A stretch of 64,000 nucleotides of DNA, taken from positions 2,516,001 to 2,580,000 of the forward strand of contig CP014609.1 of NCBI GenBank assembly GCA_001586195.1, in the 5' to 3' direction. Source of the DNA: Solibacillus silvestris. GTDB lineage: Bacteria; Bacillota; Bacilli; Bacillales_A; Planococcaceae. The notes under the pieces are model-generated. The model saw only the letters and a program-made list of their open reading frames with translations, was not told the DNA's origin and made no database searches. Below, piece after piece: positions 46,633-56,153 of this stretch. Every line of letters begins with the position of its first letter. Position 1 is the first letter of the stretch. Both the position numbers and the translations under genes were made by a program.

Positions 46633-47280
46633 ATGATTGTCGAAGAAATCATGCAAAGAGAGATACATACACTCCTGCCTGAAAACACGGTGCGCGATGC
46701 TGTGCGCCTTATGCGAGAGGAAAATATCCGTCATGTGCCAATTGTTAACAAAGAAAATGTGGTTGTGGGAATCATTACAGACCATGACTTGAAAAATGCT
46801 TTGCCTTCTCGATTGCGCGAAGAACCCGACTCTACGATTTATGATGCCCCAATCGAGAAAATCATGGTTAAAAATCCGATTGTCGGTCATCCGCTAGACT
46901 TCGTTGAAGAAGTGGCCATGACTTTTTATGATGCTAAAATCAGCTGTTTACCTATAGTTACTGCCGGCAAACTGGTCGGCATCGTTACGACGACTGATTT
47001 ACTATATACTTACATCGAATTAACAGGCGCACATAAGCCCGGCTCTAAAATTGATATTCGGGTAAATGACAAACCTGGCATGCTTTTTGAAATTACAAAA
47101 GTATTTCACGAAAACAAGGCAAATGTATTAAGTGTACTCGTATATCCTGATGGTGAAAATGTGAAAACCCGAATTGTAAGTGTCCGTCTGCAAGTAATCA
47201 ATCCGCTGCATATTATTGAAGATTTGCGAAAGCAAGGATACGATGTATTGTGGCCAAACTTACCTGGCGTCACATTATGA
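46633..47280 (+). CDS. acuB: AcuB, CBS-ACT domain protein
   Basis: The 215 residues hold two CBS domains (about 1-60 and 72-130; MQREIHTLLPENTVRDAVRLM, then KIMVKNPIVGHPLDF) and an ACT domain (about 140-215; IDIRVNDKPGMLFEI). AcuB affects acetoin and acetate use in B. subtilis; the biochemical role is unknown. The CBS pair probably binds an adenine nucleotide. GGGGAATG lies upstream of the ATG. acuC overlaps its end by four bases. Confidence 0.92.
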   Translation: MIVEEIMQREIHTLLPENTVRDAVRLMREENIRHVPIVNKENVVVGIITDHDLKNALPSRLREEPDSTIYDAPIEKIMVKNPIVGHPLDFVEEVAMTFYDAKISCLPIVTAGKLVGIVTTTDLLYTYIELTGAHKPGSKIDIRVNDKPGMLFEITKVFHENKANVLSVLVYPDGENVKTRIVSVRLQVINPLHIIEDLRKQGYDVLWPNLPGVTL

Positions 47281-48440
47281 AAAAAGCTGTATTTATTTAT
47301 TCACCAGAACAACTCACTTACAAATTTTCGGACACACACCCGTTTAACCATAAGCGATTACACTTAACGATAGATTTACTGAAAAATATTGGTGCACTTC
47401 AAGATGAGGATATTGTCCCTGCTCGAATTGCAACAGATGAAGAAATTGCGCTGGCTCATGATTTGCAGTATATAGAGATCGTAAAAAAGGCAGGCCATGG
47501 CGAGTTAACTGCCCAGCAAGGGGAACCATATGGTATTGGAACAGAAGATACCCCCATTTTTAAAAATATGCACGAAGCAAGCGCACTTTTAGTTGGCGGT
47601 ACATTACAGGCTGTCGACCAGGTACTGCAGGGAAAAGCTCAGCATGCATTAAACTTGGGCGGTGGTCTCCATCACGGTTTCCGCGGAAAAGCATCCGGTT
47701 TTTGCATTTATAATGATAGCAGTGTAGCGATAAAATATATCCAGGAAAAGTACGGACTGCGTGTTTTATATGTAGATACTGATGCCCATCATGGAGACGG
47801 CGTTCAATGGTCCTTTTATGATGACCCGAATGTATGTACATTATCGATCCATGAGACCGGCCGCTATTTATTTCCGGGTACAGGCAATATAACAGAGCGC
47901 GGAAATGGTGAAGGTTACGGGACTTCTTTTAACTTCCCGATTGATGCATTTACGGAAGATGAGAGCTTTTTGGAAATTTACGAGCAGTCAATGCGGGAAG
48001 TATTTGAATTTTTCAAACCGGATGTCGTTTTGACACAAAATGGTGCAGATGCACATTATTTTGATCCGCTCACACATTTGTACGGCACAATGAATATTTA
48101 TAAAGAAATACCGAAGCTTGCCCATAAATTGGCACATGAATATTGTGGCGGACGCTGGATTGCAGTTGGTGGCGGAGGCTATGATATTTGGCGGGTCGTC
48201 CCACGAGCATGGTCACATATTTGGACGGAGATGACCGATCAGCCTGCTCCGACTGGACCGTTGCCACAGCAATGGCTTGATAAATGGCAATCGGAATCAC
48301 CTGTTCCGCTAATCCCGACATGGAATGATCCTCATCCTTTATATGATCCTATTCCGCGCAAAGCAGAAATTGAGGAAAAAAATATACGAATGCTTGAAAA
48401 AGCACTACATATTATTCGTACAGAAAAAAACCGTTCATAA
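47277..48440 (+). CDS. acuC: AcuC, class I/II histone-deacetylase-like protein deacetylase
   Basis: AcuC removes the acetyl group from AcsA and turns it back on. The 387 residues are the HDAC fold: GGGLHHGFRGKASGFCIYND near residue 132, VDTDAHHGDGVQW near 165 with the zinc ligands Asp and His, and NGADAHYFDPLTHL near 248. The ATG at 47277 overlaps the acuB stop (ATGA), so translation is coupled; a longer frame beginning 27 bases earlier in acuB is not needed. A terminator shared with ccpA follows. The motPS genes that lie between acuC and ccpA in B. subtilis are absent. Confidence 0.95.
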   Translation: MKKAVFIYSPEQLTYKFSDTHPFNHKRLHLTIDLLKNIGALQDEDIVPARIATDEEIALAHDLQYIEIVKKAGHGELTAQQGEPYGIGTEDTPIFKNMHEASALLVGGTLQAVDQVLQGKAQHALNLGGGLHHGFRGKASGFCIYNDSSVAIKYIQEKYGLRVLYVDTDAHHGDGVQWSFYDDPNVCTLSIHETGRYLFPGTGNITERGNGEGYGTSFNFPIDAFTEDESFLEIYEQSMREVFEFFKPDVVLTQNGADAHYFDPLTHLYGTMNIYKEIPKLAHKLAHEYCGGRWIAVGGGGYDIWRVVPRAWSHIWTEMTDQPAPTGPLPQQWLDKWQSESPVPLIPTWNDPHPLYDPIPRKAEIEEKNIRMLEKALHIIRTEKNRS

Positions 48441-48479
48441 CATCTGCTTTGAAGTAACTATAAGGCTATAAATAAAACA

Positions 48480-48508
48480 AAGCGCCTGTCAGCTTTTGCC
48501 AGGCGCTT
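48480..48508. terminator. Bidirectional terminator between acuC and ccpA
   Basis: AAGCGCCTG pairs with CAGGCGCTT around an 11-base loop; T-rich runs follow on both strands. Confidence 0.88.
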
Positions 48509-48511
48509 TTG

Positions 48512-49510
48512 TTATTTACTAGAACCACGCTTTTCTATGCGATGAGGTAAGATGACATGTTGCTGTTCAACTTCCTCTTTGTTCATATACTTCGTTAATA
48601 AGCGCATTGCGACAGCTCCAATATCGTATAAAGGCAATACAACACTTGTAAGTTTTGGTCGTACCATGCGCGCTAGTTTTGAATTTTCGAAGCTGATAAT
48701 TTCAACATCATCCGGCACATTTTTTCCGCTATCTTGAATGCCATGTACTAGTCCAATTGCAAGCTCATCATTCCCGACAAAAATAGCTGTAGGCGGTTGC
48801 TGTAGTTCACTTAAATTCTCCCAGCTTTCCAATCCATCATCATAGGAACCATCTCCAGCAACAATCAATGCATCATCTATTTCAATGTTTGCTTTTTCAA
48901 GCGCATCTTTATAGGCTGCAAGTTTATGCTGACCATTCACTGTATACTGTAGCGGACCAGAGACAAAGGCAATTCGCGTATGTCCATTATCAATTAGTGT
49001 TTCTACAGCTTCAAATGCCGCATTATAATAATCAATGTTTACAGAAGCTACTTTTTCAGTTGAACTGATCGATCCTGCCAATACTATCGGTACAGGACAT
49101 GCCTCCACCGCGCGTTGAATATTGTCTGTTACCTCTTCACTCATCATGACAATACCGTCAACCTGTTTTCCTAGCATTGTATCAAGCAGAGACAACTCTT
49201 TTTCTTCATTTTGATCTGAATTTGCTAAAATGATATTATAGCGGTACATTGTCGCAATATCTTCAATGCCTCGTGCCAGCTCAGCATTTAAATTATTCGA
49301 AATATCAGGGATGATGACTCCTACTGATGTTGTTTTTTTACTTGCTAAGCCACGTGCTACTGCATTTGGACGATATTCGAGACGCTCAATCACTTCCAAC
49401 ACTTTTTTTCTTGTTGCAGGCTTAACATTTTGATTTCCATTTACTACGCGAGATACGGTTGCCATTGATACATTCGCCTCACGTGCAACATCATAAATTG
49501 TGACAGTCAA
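48512..49510 (-). CDS. ccpA: Catabolite control protein CcpA
   Basis: CcpA is the LacI-type master regulator of carbon catabolite control; it binds cre sites with HPr-Ser46-P. The 332 residues start [20 protein letters not shown] (helix-turn-helix), with the hinge [12 protein letters not shown], and then a periplasmic-binding-like effector domain including [11 protein letters not shown] and [15 protein letters not shown] chose TTG at 49510: GGGGGAG lies six bases upstream and the start then matches the family; the longer frame has no site. It lies between acuC and aroA, with AcsA and AcuABC as likely targets. Confidence 0.95.
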   Translation of the reverse strand: MTVTIYDVAREANVSMATVSRVVNGNQNVKPATRKKVLEVIERLEYRPNAVARGLASKKTTSVGVIIPDISNNLNAELARGIEDIATMYRYNIILANSDQNEEKELSLLDTMLGKQVDGIVMMSEEVTDNIQRAVEACPVPIVLAGSISSTEKVASVNIDYYNAAFEAVETLIDNGHTRIAFVSGPLQYTVNGQHKLAAYKDALEKANIEIDDALIVAGDGSYDDGLESWENLSELQQPPTAIFVGNDELAIGLVHGIQDSGKNVPDDVEIISFENSKLARMVRPKLTSVVLPLYDIGAVAMRLLTKYMNKEEVEQQHVILPHRIEKRGSSK

Positions 49511-49757
49511 AAGTTTCTCCCCCTTTTTATCATAGTGATACAAGTTTTTATAAACGACTAGTAGAACTAATTGTTATGTATAGCTTCATCATATAATATT
49601 TCCATTTCTATTTTCAATCTAAAACCCAGTGAATACGTGGTTTTTTCGTCAATTGTCTTAAAATATTCAAAAAGTATGCTACCAAAACGATAGCACTTGT
49701 TAAAAATTGTAAATCACTCTACCACTTCCGTCAAATTAAAATGTACAGACATATTGA

Positions 49758-49789
49758 AAGCCCATGTTGAAATTACTCAACATGGGCTT
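49758..49789 (-). terminator. Intrinsic terminator after aroA
   Basis: AAGCCCATGTTGA pairs perfectly with TCAACATGGGCTT around six bases. The T tract is weak (TTTCAATATG). Confidence 0.75.
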
Positions 49790-49797
49790 CTTAATGA

Positions 49798-50883
49798 TTA
49801 TTTTGACACTTCGTATTGCTTCATGAATTTTAAAAGTTCTTCGTAGTAAGCATTGAAAGTTGGAATATCCATTTGCTGCTGCTGATCCGATAATGCAACT
49901 GATGGATCTGGATGCACTTCTGCCATTACTCCATCTGCTCCAATAGCGATTGCCGCTTTTGAACATGGCAATAATAAATCACGACGTCCTGTAGAGTGCG
50001 TCACGTCTACCATTACCGGTAAATGTGTTTCTTGTTTTAAAATCGGAACTGCAGAAATATCCAATGTGTTACGAGTTGCTTTTTCATATGTGCGAATACC
50101 GCGTTCACATAAAATAATGTTTTCATTACCTTTTGACATAATGTATTCTGCTGCATGAATAAACTCATCGATTGTCGCTGCTAAACCACGTTTTAATAAA
50201 ACTGGTTTATTTGTTGCTCCAGCCGCTTTTAACAGTTCAAAGTTTTGCATATTGCGGGCACCAATTTGAATAACATCGATGTAGTCCAATGCATGGTCTA
50301 AATCAGCAGGTGTTACGATTTCTGTGATGACACCTAAACCGTACTCTTTAGAAACATCCTTTAAAATCTTTAGACCTTCCAGACCTAAGCCTTGGAAATC
50401 ATATGGAGATGTACGTGGTTTGTATGCACCACCGCGAATTAATTTTAAGCCTTTTTCCTGAATCGTTGCAGCAACTGCAGCAACTTGCTCATATGACTCA
50501 ACCGCACACGGTCCAAATACGAAAGAAGGAGCTCCTGTACCAATTAATTCACCATTTACATTAATGACAGTATCTTCTGACTTTTCTTTACGTGAAACGA
50601 GTAATTCCTTTTTCTTTTCTGCTTCTAATTGTTTAAGGGCTGTTTTGAAGATTTGTTTAAAAATATAATCAACCGTCATTTGATTTAAAGGACCGTTATT
50701 ATTTTCCTTAATTAAGTCAAGCATGTGACGCTCACGAAGTGGATCATAGCGATTGACACCTTGCTTTTCTTTAATTTTACCGATTTCTTCTACTACTGAT
50801 GCACGTTCATTAATTAAACGTAAAATTTCTAAGTTCAAGCTGTCAATCTGGCTGCGTAAGCTTTCTAAATCTTGTTGATGCAT
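49798..50883 (-). CDS. aroA: Chorismate mutase / DAHP synthase fusion (AroA of Bacillus)
   Basis: This 361-residue enzyme starts aromatic amino-acid synthesis, condensing PEP with erythrose-4-phosphate. Residues 1-85 are an AroQ-type chorismate mutase ([23 protein letters not shown]), which in Bacillus senses prephenate and chorismate and inhibits the synthase. The rest is type I-beta DAHP synthase: [32 protein letters not shown] and [30 protein letters not shown]-type ribosome site upstream of the ATG. Symbol follows B. subtilis usage; elsewhere aroA means EPSP synthase. Confidence 0.95.
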   Translation of the reverse strand: MHQQDLESLRSQIDSLNLEILRLINERASVVEEIGKIKEKQGVNRYDPLRERHMLDLIKENNNGPLNQMTVDYIFKQIFKTALKQLEAEKKKELLVSRKEKSEDTVINVNGELIGTGAPSFVFGPCAVESYEQVAAVAATIQEKGLKLIRGGAYKPRTSPYDFQGLGLEGLKILKDVSKEYGLGVITEIVTPADLDHALDYIDVIQIGARNMQNFELLKAAGATNKPVLLKRGLAATIDEFIHAAEYIMSKGNENIILCERGIRTYEKATRNTLDISAVPILKQETHLPVMVDVTHSTGRRDLLLPCSKAAIAIGADGVMAEVHPDPSVALSDQQQQMDIPTFNAYYEELLKFMKQYEVSK

Positions 50884-51001
50884 ATTCCTCTACCCCTCTT
50901 CTTTGCGTATCCGGCACTTTCAGATAAATAAAAAGTATGATACATTTTTAAGTAATAAACTTATTATAATCAAACTATTGTAGAATGTCACGTCTTTTTA
51001 A

Positions 51002-51023
51002 TTTAGCGATTCAACTCGCTAAA
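51002..51023. repeat. Inverted repeat upstream of FtsA-like gene
   Basis: TTTAGCGA and TCGCTAAA form a perfect 8-bp inverted repeat around six bases, 38 bp upstream of the gene's ATG. A TATAAT lies about 30 bp ahead of it. It could be a leader hairpin or an operator. Confidence 0.6.
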
Positions 51024-51060
51024 GTATATTGTGATAATAATTGAAAGGAAGCGTTTTCAT

Positions 51061-53217
51061 ATGGCAAACAAATTGTTCGCACTTGATATCGGAACACGCT
51101 CCGTTGTCGGCATTATTTTAGAGCAACATGCAGATACCTATCATGTGGCCGATATTTTAGTAAGAGAACATAAAGAACGGGCAATGGTTGATGGTCAAAT
51201 ACATAATGTTTTGTACGTAGCCGAGCTTATACAGGAAATTAAGAATGAATTGGAAGAGACGCATGGACCTTTGGAAAAAGTAAGTGTTGCAGCAGCAGGA
51301 CGGGCATTAAAAACCGAACAGGCCAGTGTTTCCATTTCTATTAAAAACCGACCGATCTTTACGGAAGAAGATATTAACCGCCTGGAACTGCAAGCAGTAC
51401 AACAGGCCCAGCAACAATTATTGCTTCATAAGGAAGATACAAAAAATAATCATTATTACTGTGTCGGCTATTCTGTTTTGTATTTCCGTCTGGATGGTGA
51501 AGAAATTGGAAGTCTTCTCGATCAGCAAGGTGAGGAAGCATCCGTAGAAGTGATTGCCACTTTCCTGCCACGTGTTGTTGTGGAATCATTGCTTGCTGCA
51601 TTAAAACGGGCCAATTTGGAAATGGAAGCCCTCACTTTAGAACCGATTGCCGCAATAAATGTGCTGATCCCTCCTTCAATGCGCCGTTTGAATGTAGCAC
51701 TTGTTGATATTGGTGCGGGAACATCGGATATTGCCATTACAGATAAAAGCACGGTTGTAGCATATGGGATGGTGCCGACTGCTGGCGATGAAATTACGGA
51801 AAGTTTAAGTGACCATTATTTATTGGATTTTCCGGTCGCTGAAATGGCCAAACGACAATTACATACGAGTGATGAAGTTCTTATTCAGGATATTTTAGGA
51901 TTTGACGAATATTTTCCACGTGAAGAAGTGATCAAAGCAATATATCCTGCCATTGAAAACTTGGCAAAGTCCATCGGAGAAGAAATTTTACGGTTAAACA
52001 ACAACACACCTCCAAAAGCGGTCATGCTAGTAGGTGGAGGAAGTTTAACCCCCCACTTAACAGAAGAAATCGGAAAAATATTAAATTTACCGGCTAACCG
52101 TGTGGCGGTACGTGATGTGAATGCCATTCAGAATTTAACACGCGCACCACATATTGCAGCAACGCCTGAGCTTGTGACACCGATCGGGATTGCGATTGCC
52201 GCACAAAAATCACCGATTCATTACATGTCTATTAAAGTAAACGAACAAGTTGTACGCCTCTTTGAGTTGAAGGAAATGACAGTCGGGGATGCTTTTTTGG
52301 CTGCGAACGTCAGAGCAAAACAACTATATGGAAAGCCAGGACATGGTTTGTCGATTACAGTGAACGGTCAAAATGTTTTCGTACCTGGGGAGCATGGACA
52401 GCCAGCACAGATCATATTGAATGGTGAACATGCATCGATTAAATCCCTTATTAAAAATGGAGATCAAATACAACTGATTCCCGGAAAAGATGGGTCAGGC
52501 GCATCTGTTACGATAGGGGAAATTATTGATCATGCTTCCGTAAAGATTGTGACAATCCAAGAAACGCAATATACTATTGGACCGAAAATATTCGTAAACG
52601 GGAAAATCGGAAAAATGGATTCGCTTTTACAGGACCGCGATGTAATTGTCGTCGAAACAAGCGAAACGGTGGAAGATGTATTGAAATTAATAAACTATTC
52701 TATACATGCAAAGCAGTTCCAACCGTATTTTGTCCATATCGATGGGAAACCTGTATCCTTCCCTGATTTTTCATCTCAGCTTTACATTAATGGTAAGCCC
52801 GGGAAACTGCATTACCCTGTTCAAAATAGTGATAACATTACATTTAAACAGCGTCATTTACCTACTGCTGAGCAAATTGCCGCCCATTTGAATTTGTTAT
52901 TGGAAGAAAAGGTGATTGTTACGTTCCAGCAAGAACAGGTGGAACTTGTAAAAACAGCGAGAGATTTTTCTGTAAACGGTCAAGTTGTACAGCGTGAAGC
53001 AACAGTGCCGAATGGGGCTACAATTAGTATTATCGAAAAAGAGTCAAGCAAATGGATTTATCAGGATGTCTTTCGATTTTCCAGCTGGCAGCTTCCTGCG
53101 TCATTTAAAGGGTCATTTACGATTTTAAAGAATGGGCAGCCTTCTTCATTTGATGCTGAAATATTTGGTGGCGATCAACTGGAAATCCATCTAACTGATC
53201 AGCCGATTGTTGGTTAA
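51061..53217 (+). CDS. FtsA-like actin-family ATPase with tandem beta-grasp-like tail
   Basis: The 718-residue protein has an FtsA/PilM-type actin fold in its first 390 residues. The ATP-binding blocks are ALDIGTRSVVG near residue 7, VDIGAGTSDIAI near 215 and VMLVGGGSLTPH near 321. Residues 420-718 form a beta-rich tail whose modules share the pattern VNG...GD.I.I: ITVNGQNVFV, FVNGKIGKMD, FVHIDGKPVSF, YINGKPGKLH, FSVNGQVVQRE and ILKNGQPSSF. This resembles ThiS-like or SLBB beta-grasp repeats. FtsA usually has about 420 residues and ends in a membrane-targeting helix, which is absent here. The ATG at 51061 has AGGAAG nine bases upstream. It stands alone with a shared terminator; function is unknown, probably cell envelope. 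Confidence 0.8.
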   Translation: MANKLFALDIGTRSVVGIILEQHADTYHVADILVREHKERAMVDGQIHNVLYVAELIQEIKNELEETHGPLEKVSVAAAGRALKTEQASVSISIKNRPIFTEEDINRLELQAVQQAQQQLLLHKEDTKNNHYYCVGYSVLYFRLDGEEIGSLLDQQGEEASVEVIATFLPRVVVESLLAALKRANLEMEALTLEPIAAINVLIPPSMRRLNVALVDIGAGTSDIAITDKSTVVAYGMVPTAGDEITESLSDHYLLDFPVAEMAKRQLHTSDEVLIQDILGFDEYFPREEVIKAIYPAIENLAKSIGEEILRLNNNTPPKAVMLVGGGSLTPHLTEEIGKILNLPANRVAVRDVNAIQNLTRAPHIAATPELVTPIGIAIAAQKSPIHYMSIKVNEQVVRLFELKEMTVGDAFLAANVRAKQLYGKPGHGLSITVNGQNVFVPGEHGQPAQIILNGEHASIKSLIKNGDQIQLIPGKDGSGASVTIGEIIDHASVKIVTIQETQYTIGPKIFVNGKIGKMDSLLQDRDVIVVETSETVEDVLKLINYSIHAKQFQPYFVHIDGKPVSFPDFSSQLYINGKPGKLHYPVQNSDNITFKQRHLPTAEQIAAHLNLLLEEKVIVTFQQEQVELVKTARDFSVNGQVVQREATVPNGATISIIEKESSKWIYQDVFRFSSWQLPASFKGSFTILKNGQPSSFDAEIFGGDQLEIHLTDQPIVG

Positions 53218-53221
53218 TAAA

Positions 53222-53251
53222 AAAAAGGCCCCCAAATATTTGGGAGCCTTT
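53222..53251. terminator. Bidirectional terminator between FtsA-like gene and ytxH
   Basis: AAAAAGGC and CCCAAA pair with TTTGGG and GCCTTTTT with one internal mismatch, giving T runs on both strands. Confidence 0.88.
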
Positions 53252-53253
53252 TT

Positions 53254-53736
53254 TTATTGAACATCTGAATGACGAGTTGAGTTTGCTGCGATATCTGGAT
53301 CTGTATTTACGCTATCTGGATCCGGAGATTCGGCAGCGAGTACTTCTTCATCTACCATTTTATCTAATGGCAATGGTTCTTCACCTTCTGATGAAGCTGT
53401 TCCATCATCGAAAGCAGGTGGTTGTTTTGCTGTTTTGGCTTTAACTTTCTCAACAATTGAAGAAGATTGTTCTTTTAATTGCGATGAAAGTTGTGCAGTC
53501 TTTTCCTTTGCCGTGCCGGAAAGCTCAATGCCTTTATCCTTTAATGTAACAGCTTGTACTGCTACATCGTTACGCATTTCACTGCCTGTCTTCGGTGTAA
53601 GTAATAAGGCTGTCGCTACACCGACAATACCGCCTACTAAAGCACCAATGACAAAATCCTTTACATGAATTTTTTCATCATCATAAATCGAATCATTTAA
53701 TCGGTTATAATCATAGTTTACGCGTTTTTCTTCCAT
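53254..53736 (-). CDS. ytxH: YtxH-family membrane/stress protein
   Basis: The 160 residues match the YtxH family: a glycine-rich membrane helix (FVIGALVGGIVGVATALLL, about residues 27-46), the motif LLTPKTGSEMR, then an amphipathic helical region and an acidic Asp/Glu-rich tail. Such proteins are induced by general stress in B. subtilis; their role is not known. GGGGG lies eight bases upstream of the ATG. It lies 38 bp after ytxG and is co-transcribed with it, the same pairing as in B. subtilis. Confidence 0.88.
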   Translation of the reverse strand: MEEKRVNYDYNRLNDSIYDDEKIHVKDFVIGALVGGIVGVATALLLTPKTGSEMRNDVAVQAVTLKDKGIELSGTAKEKTAQLSSQLKEQSSSIVEKVKAKTAKQPPAFDDGTASSEGEEPLPLDKMVDEEVLAAESPDPDSVNTDPDIAANSTRHSDVQ

Positions 53737-53774
53737 TTTAAAAATCCCCCTTGTGATTGAGTGTCATTTTCCCA

Positions 53775-54284
53775 TTACTTACGTTTTAAGAAACCAAATT
53801 TCGACTTTCCACCTAAACTTGGTGGTGTTTCATTTGTTTTAGTACTTGTATAAATTACATCTTCTTCATTAATCGGCTTGCGCTGACGCCATTGATCTGC
53901 AATCCCCATCGCTACATTACTCCATTGAACGACTTGCGCAATTTTATCTTCATTTTTATGCACTTCTGTTGAAATCGATGTTGTAATGCGTTGAACGGAT
54001 GAATTCAAGTTATTAACAGAATCGCCAACACCTTTTACAGCATGCATTACTGAATTTAACTTCTCCGATTTATCTGAAATATCATCTGCCAATGCGTTTG
54101 TTTTTGTAAGCAGGCTCGTCGTCTCACGTGTAATGCCTTCCATTTGTCCTTCGATACCAGCAACTGTTCCCGCAATCGAATTTAAAGTATTCTTAACAGA
54201 AAACAATGTCATACCAATACTTACACATAGGACTAAAAATCCGATTGCAGCCACTAATGCCGCAATATAAAGTAATACTTCCAT
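53775..54284 (-). CDS. ytxG: YtxG, DUF948 membrane protein
   Basis: The 169 residues start with one membrane helix (about 3-27, LLYIAALVAAIGFLVLCVS), then a coiled-coil-like stretch of about 100 residues (GIEGQMEGITRETTSLLT, LSDKSEKLNSVMHAV) and a basic C-terminus. That is the DUF948 pattern. It forms a transcript with ytxH. The ATG at 54284 has AGGAGG nine bases ahead; the TTG one codon upstream is also possible. Function unknown, stress-linked in B. subtilis. Confidence 0.85.
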   Translation of the reverse strand: MEVLLYIAALVAAIGFLVLCVSIGMTLFSVKNTLNSIAGTVAGIEGQMEGITRETTSLLTKTNALADDISDKSEKLNSVMHAVKGVGDSVNNLNSSVQRITTSISTEVHKNEDKIAQVVQWSNVAMGIADQWRQRKPINEEDVIYTSTKTNETPPSLGGKSKFGFLKRK

Positions 54285-54520
54285 CAAAAATAACCTCCTC
54301 TATCTAGTTCCAATTAATACATTCGACAAAAATTGCGACAATCCTTTTCCTAGAAAAGCATTTTTTTCGCTAAAACCTCATGAAATTCAAGCTTTTCATA
54401 CGTGAATACTTCTAATTTGTTATTTATTTATTCACTAAAGGCGAATGACCATTTTGTCCATGCTTTCATATTCCCCAATCTCTTGATGAATAAAACCCTT
54501 AATGAATAGAAGTTCCAACA
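54285..54520. other. Intergenic region between ytxG and murC, first half
   Basis: About 235 AT-rich bases should hold the ytxG promoter, but no boxes are convincing and I see no gene here. The second half holds a dispersed repeat and the murC terminator. Confidence 0.35.
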
Positions 54521-54649
54521 TTTATCCCGCATTAACGTGAAGTAAGACTTCCTCCTCTAGTGTTTATCAGGGTAAAAAGGCTAGGGAAATGCAAGATTGG
54601 TGAAACTAACAATCAATAGGGGATGAAGAAACCCCTACTGATTAAAGTA
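54521..54649 (+). repeat. Dispersed intergenic repeat, copy B
   Basis: It starts with TTATCCCGCATTAACGTGAA and ends with GGGGATGAAG-AAA-CCCCTACTGATTAAAGT. Copy A at 15292-15364 has the same two end blocks on the other strand, with 50 bp less between. The left half here, AGTAAGACTTCC, is also a small inverted sequence. No open frame spans it. Confidence 0.75.
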
Positions 54650-54663
54650 CATTTTATGTATGG

Positions 54664-54704
54664 AAAAACAGCTTATCCTTCTACTTCCAGGTTAAGCTGT
54701 TTTT
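54664..54704 (-). terminator. Intrinsic terminator after murC
   Basis: AAAAACAGCTTA pairs with TAAGCTGTTTTT around 17 bases; it lies just past the murC stop and a T run closes it on the minus strand. Confidence 0.82.
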
Positions 54705-54707
54705 CAA

Positions 54708-56006
54708 TTAATTCAAAATTGCTTCAAATGCATCTTGATATTTATGAACATCTCCCGCTCCCATAAACAGGAACACGGCATTTTCATGTTTTTTAAGTTG
54801 ATCTACTGTTTCAATTGTTAAAACAGTACAGCCATCAATTAAGTTAGCTAAATCATTAATCGTAAGCTCTCCTTGCTTTTCGCGTGCAGAACCAAAAATA
54901 TCACATAAATAGGTTGCGTCGGCACCGCTCAAACTATCAGCAAAGTTTTGTAAAAATGCTTTAGTTCGAGTAAACGTATGTGGCTGGAATACCGCTACAA
55001 CTTCACGCTCAGGATATTTTTGTCGAGCTGATTGCAAAGTTGCCGCAATTTCTGTCGGGTGGTGTGCATAATCATCCACTAAGATCGCATTGCCAACTTT
55101 CGTTTCAGTAAAGCGACGTTTTACCCCGCCATACGTATTTAGGCGTTCTTGGATCAGCTTTGCCGGAACTCCTTCATAATGACACAGTGAAATTACCGCC
55201 AACGTGTTTAAAATCGTATGGTCACCGAATAACGGAATAAAGAATTTACTGTAAAACTCATTACGTACATAAACATCAAATTCCGTTCCTTCCGATGTTT
55301 TAACAATATTACGCGCAGAAAAATCATTTGCAGGATCAAAACCATAATAAACCACTGGTACATTGGCTTGAATTTTCTGAAGCTGTTCATCATCCCCGCA
55401 GGCAATAATTGCTTTATTCACTTGTAAAGCCAGCTGTTGGAAAGCATCATATACATCATCAATGCTCGTGAAATAATCCGGGTGATCAAAATCGATATTC
55501 GTCATGATTGCATAATCCGGATGATACGCTAAAAAGTGGCGACGGTATTCACATGCTTCCATAACAAAATAGGAAGCATCTTCTTTACCTGAACCAGTAC
55601 CATCACCGATTAAATAAGATGTCGGCATATAACCGCCTACAACATGGCTCATTAAACCAGTCGTAGACGTTTTACCATGTGCACCTGTAATGGCAATTGA
55701 AGTATAGCGATTGCTGTACTCGCCTAAAAACTTATGATAGCGAATGACTTCAACACCTAGCTCCCGTGCACGCACTAATTCTGGATGATCATCATTAAAT
55801 GCATTCCCTGCAATAACTGTTAAACCTTCTTTAATATTGTTTTCATCAAAATTTAAAATTTCTATTCCTCGGTCACGTAATGGTTGCTCCGTGAAATAAT
55901 ATGTTTCATAGTCGGAACCTTGAACTTGTTCTCCTGCATCAAATAGGATTTGCGCCAGGGAACTCATGCCTGAACCTTTAATACCGGTAAAATGATAGCG
56001 TGTCAT
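54708..56006 (-). CDS. murC: UDP-N-acetylmuramate--L-alanine ligase
   Basis: MurC adds the first amino acid to the peptidoglycan stem peptide, with ATP. The 432 residues carry the UDP-binding [16 protein letters not shown] at the start, the P-loop [16 protein letters not shown] near residue 107, and [11 protein letters not shown] near 320 with its conserved His. AGGAGG lies nine bases ahead of the ATG. It is separate from sftA by 147 bp but may share its promoter. Confidence 0.96.
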   Translation of the reverse strand: MTRYHFTGIKGSGMSSLAQILFDAGEQVQGSDYETYYFTEQPLRDRGIEILNFDENNIKEGLTVIAGNAFNDDHPELVRARELGVEVIRYHKFLGEYSNRYTSIAITGAHGKTSTTGLMSHVVGGYMPTSYLIGDGTGSGKEDASYFVMEACEYRRHFLAYHPDYAIMTNIDFDHPDYFTSIDDVYDAFQQLALQVNKAIIACGDDEQLQKIQANVPVVYYGFDPANDFSARNIVKTSEGTEFDVYVRNEFYSKFFIPLFGDHTILNTLAVISLCHYEGVPAKLIQERLNTYGGVKRRFTETKVGNAILVDDYAHHPTEIAATLQSARQKYPEREVVAVFQPHTFTRTKAFLQNFADSLSGADATYLCDIFGSAREKQGELTINDLANLIDGCTVLTIETVDQLKKHENAVFLFMGAGDVHKYQDAFEAILN

Positions 56007-56153
56007 TATTTATAAAACCCTCCTAGGATACGAAGACCCCATTGAATTATCAATTTTATTGTTTCAAAGTATGCCTACATTATAGCACTAAATACACGTT
56101 ACGATAATTGAACGACAATTCAAATTTTTTCATTTGTCCAATTACCTAGTTCT

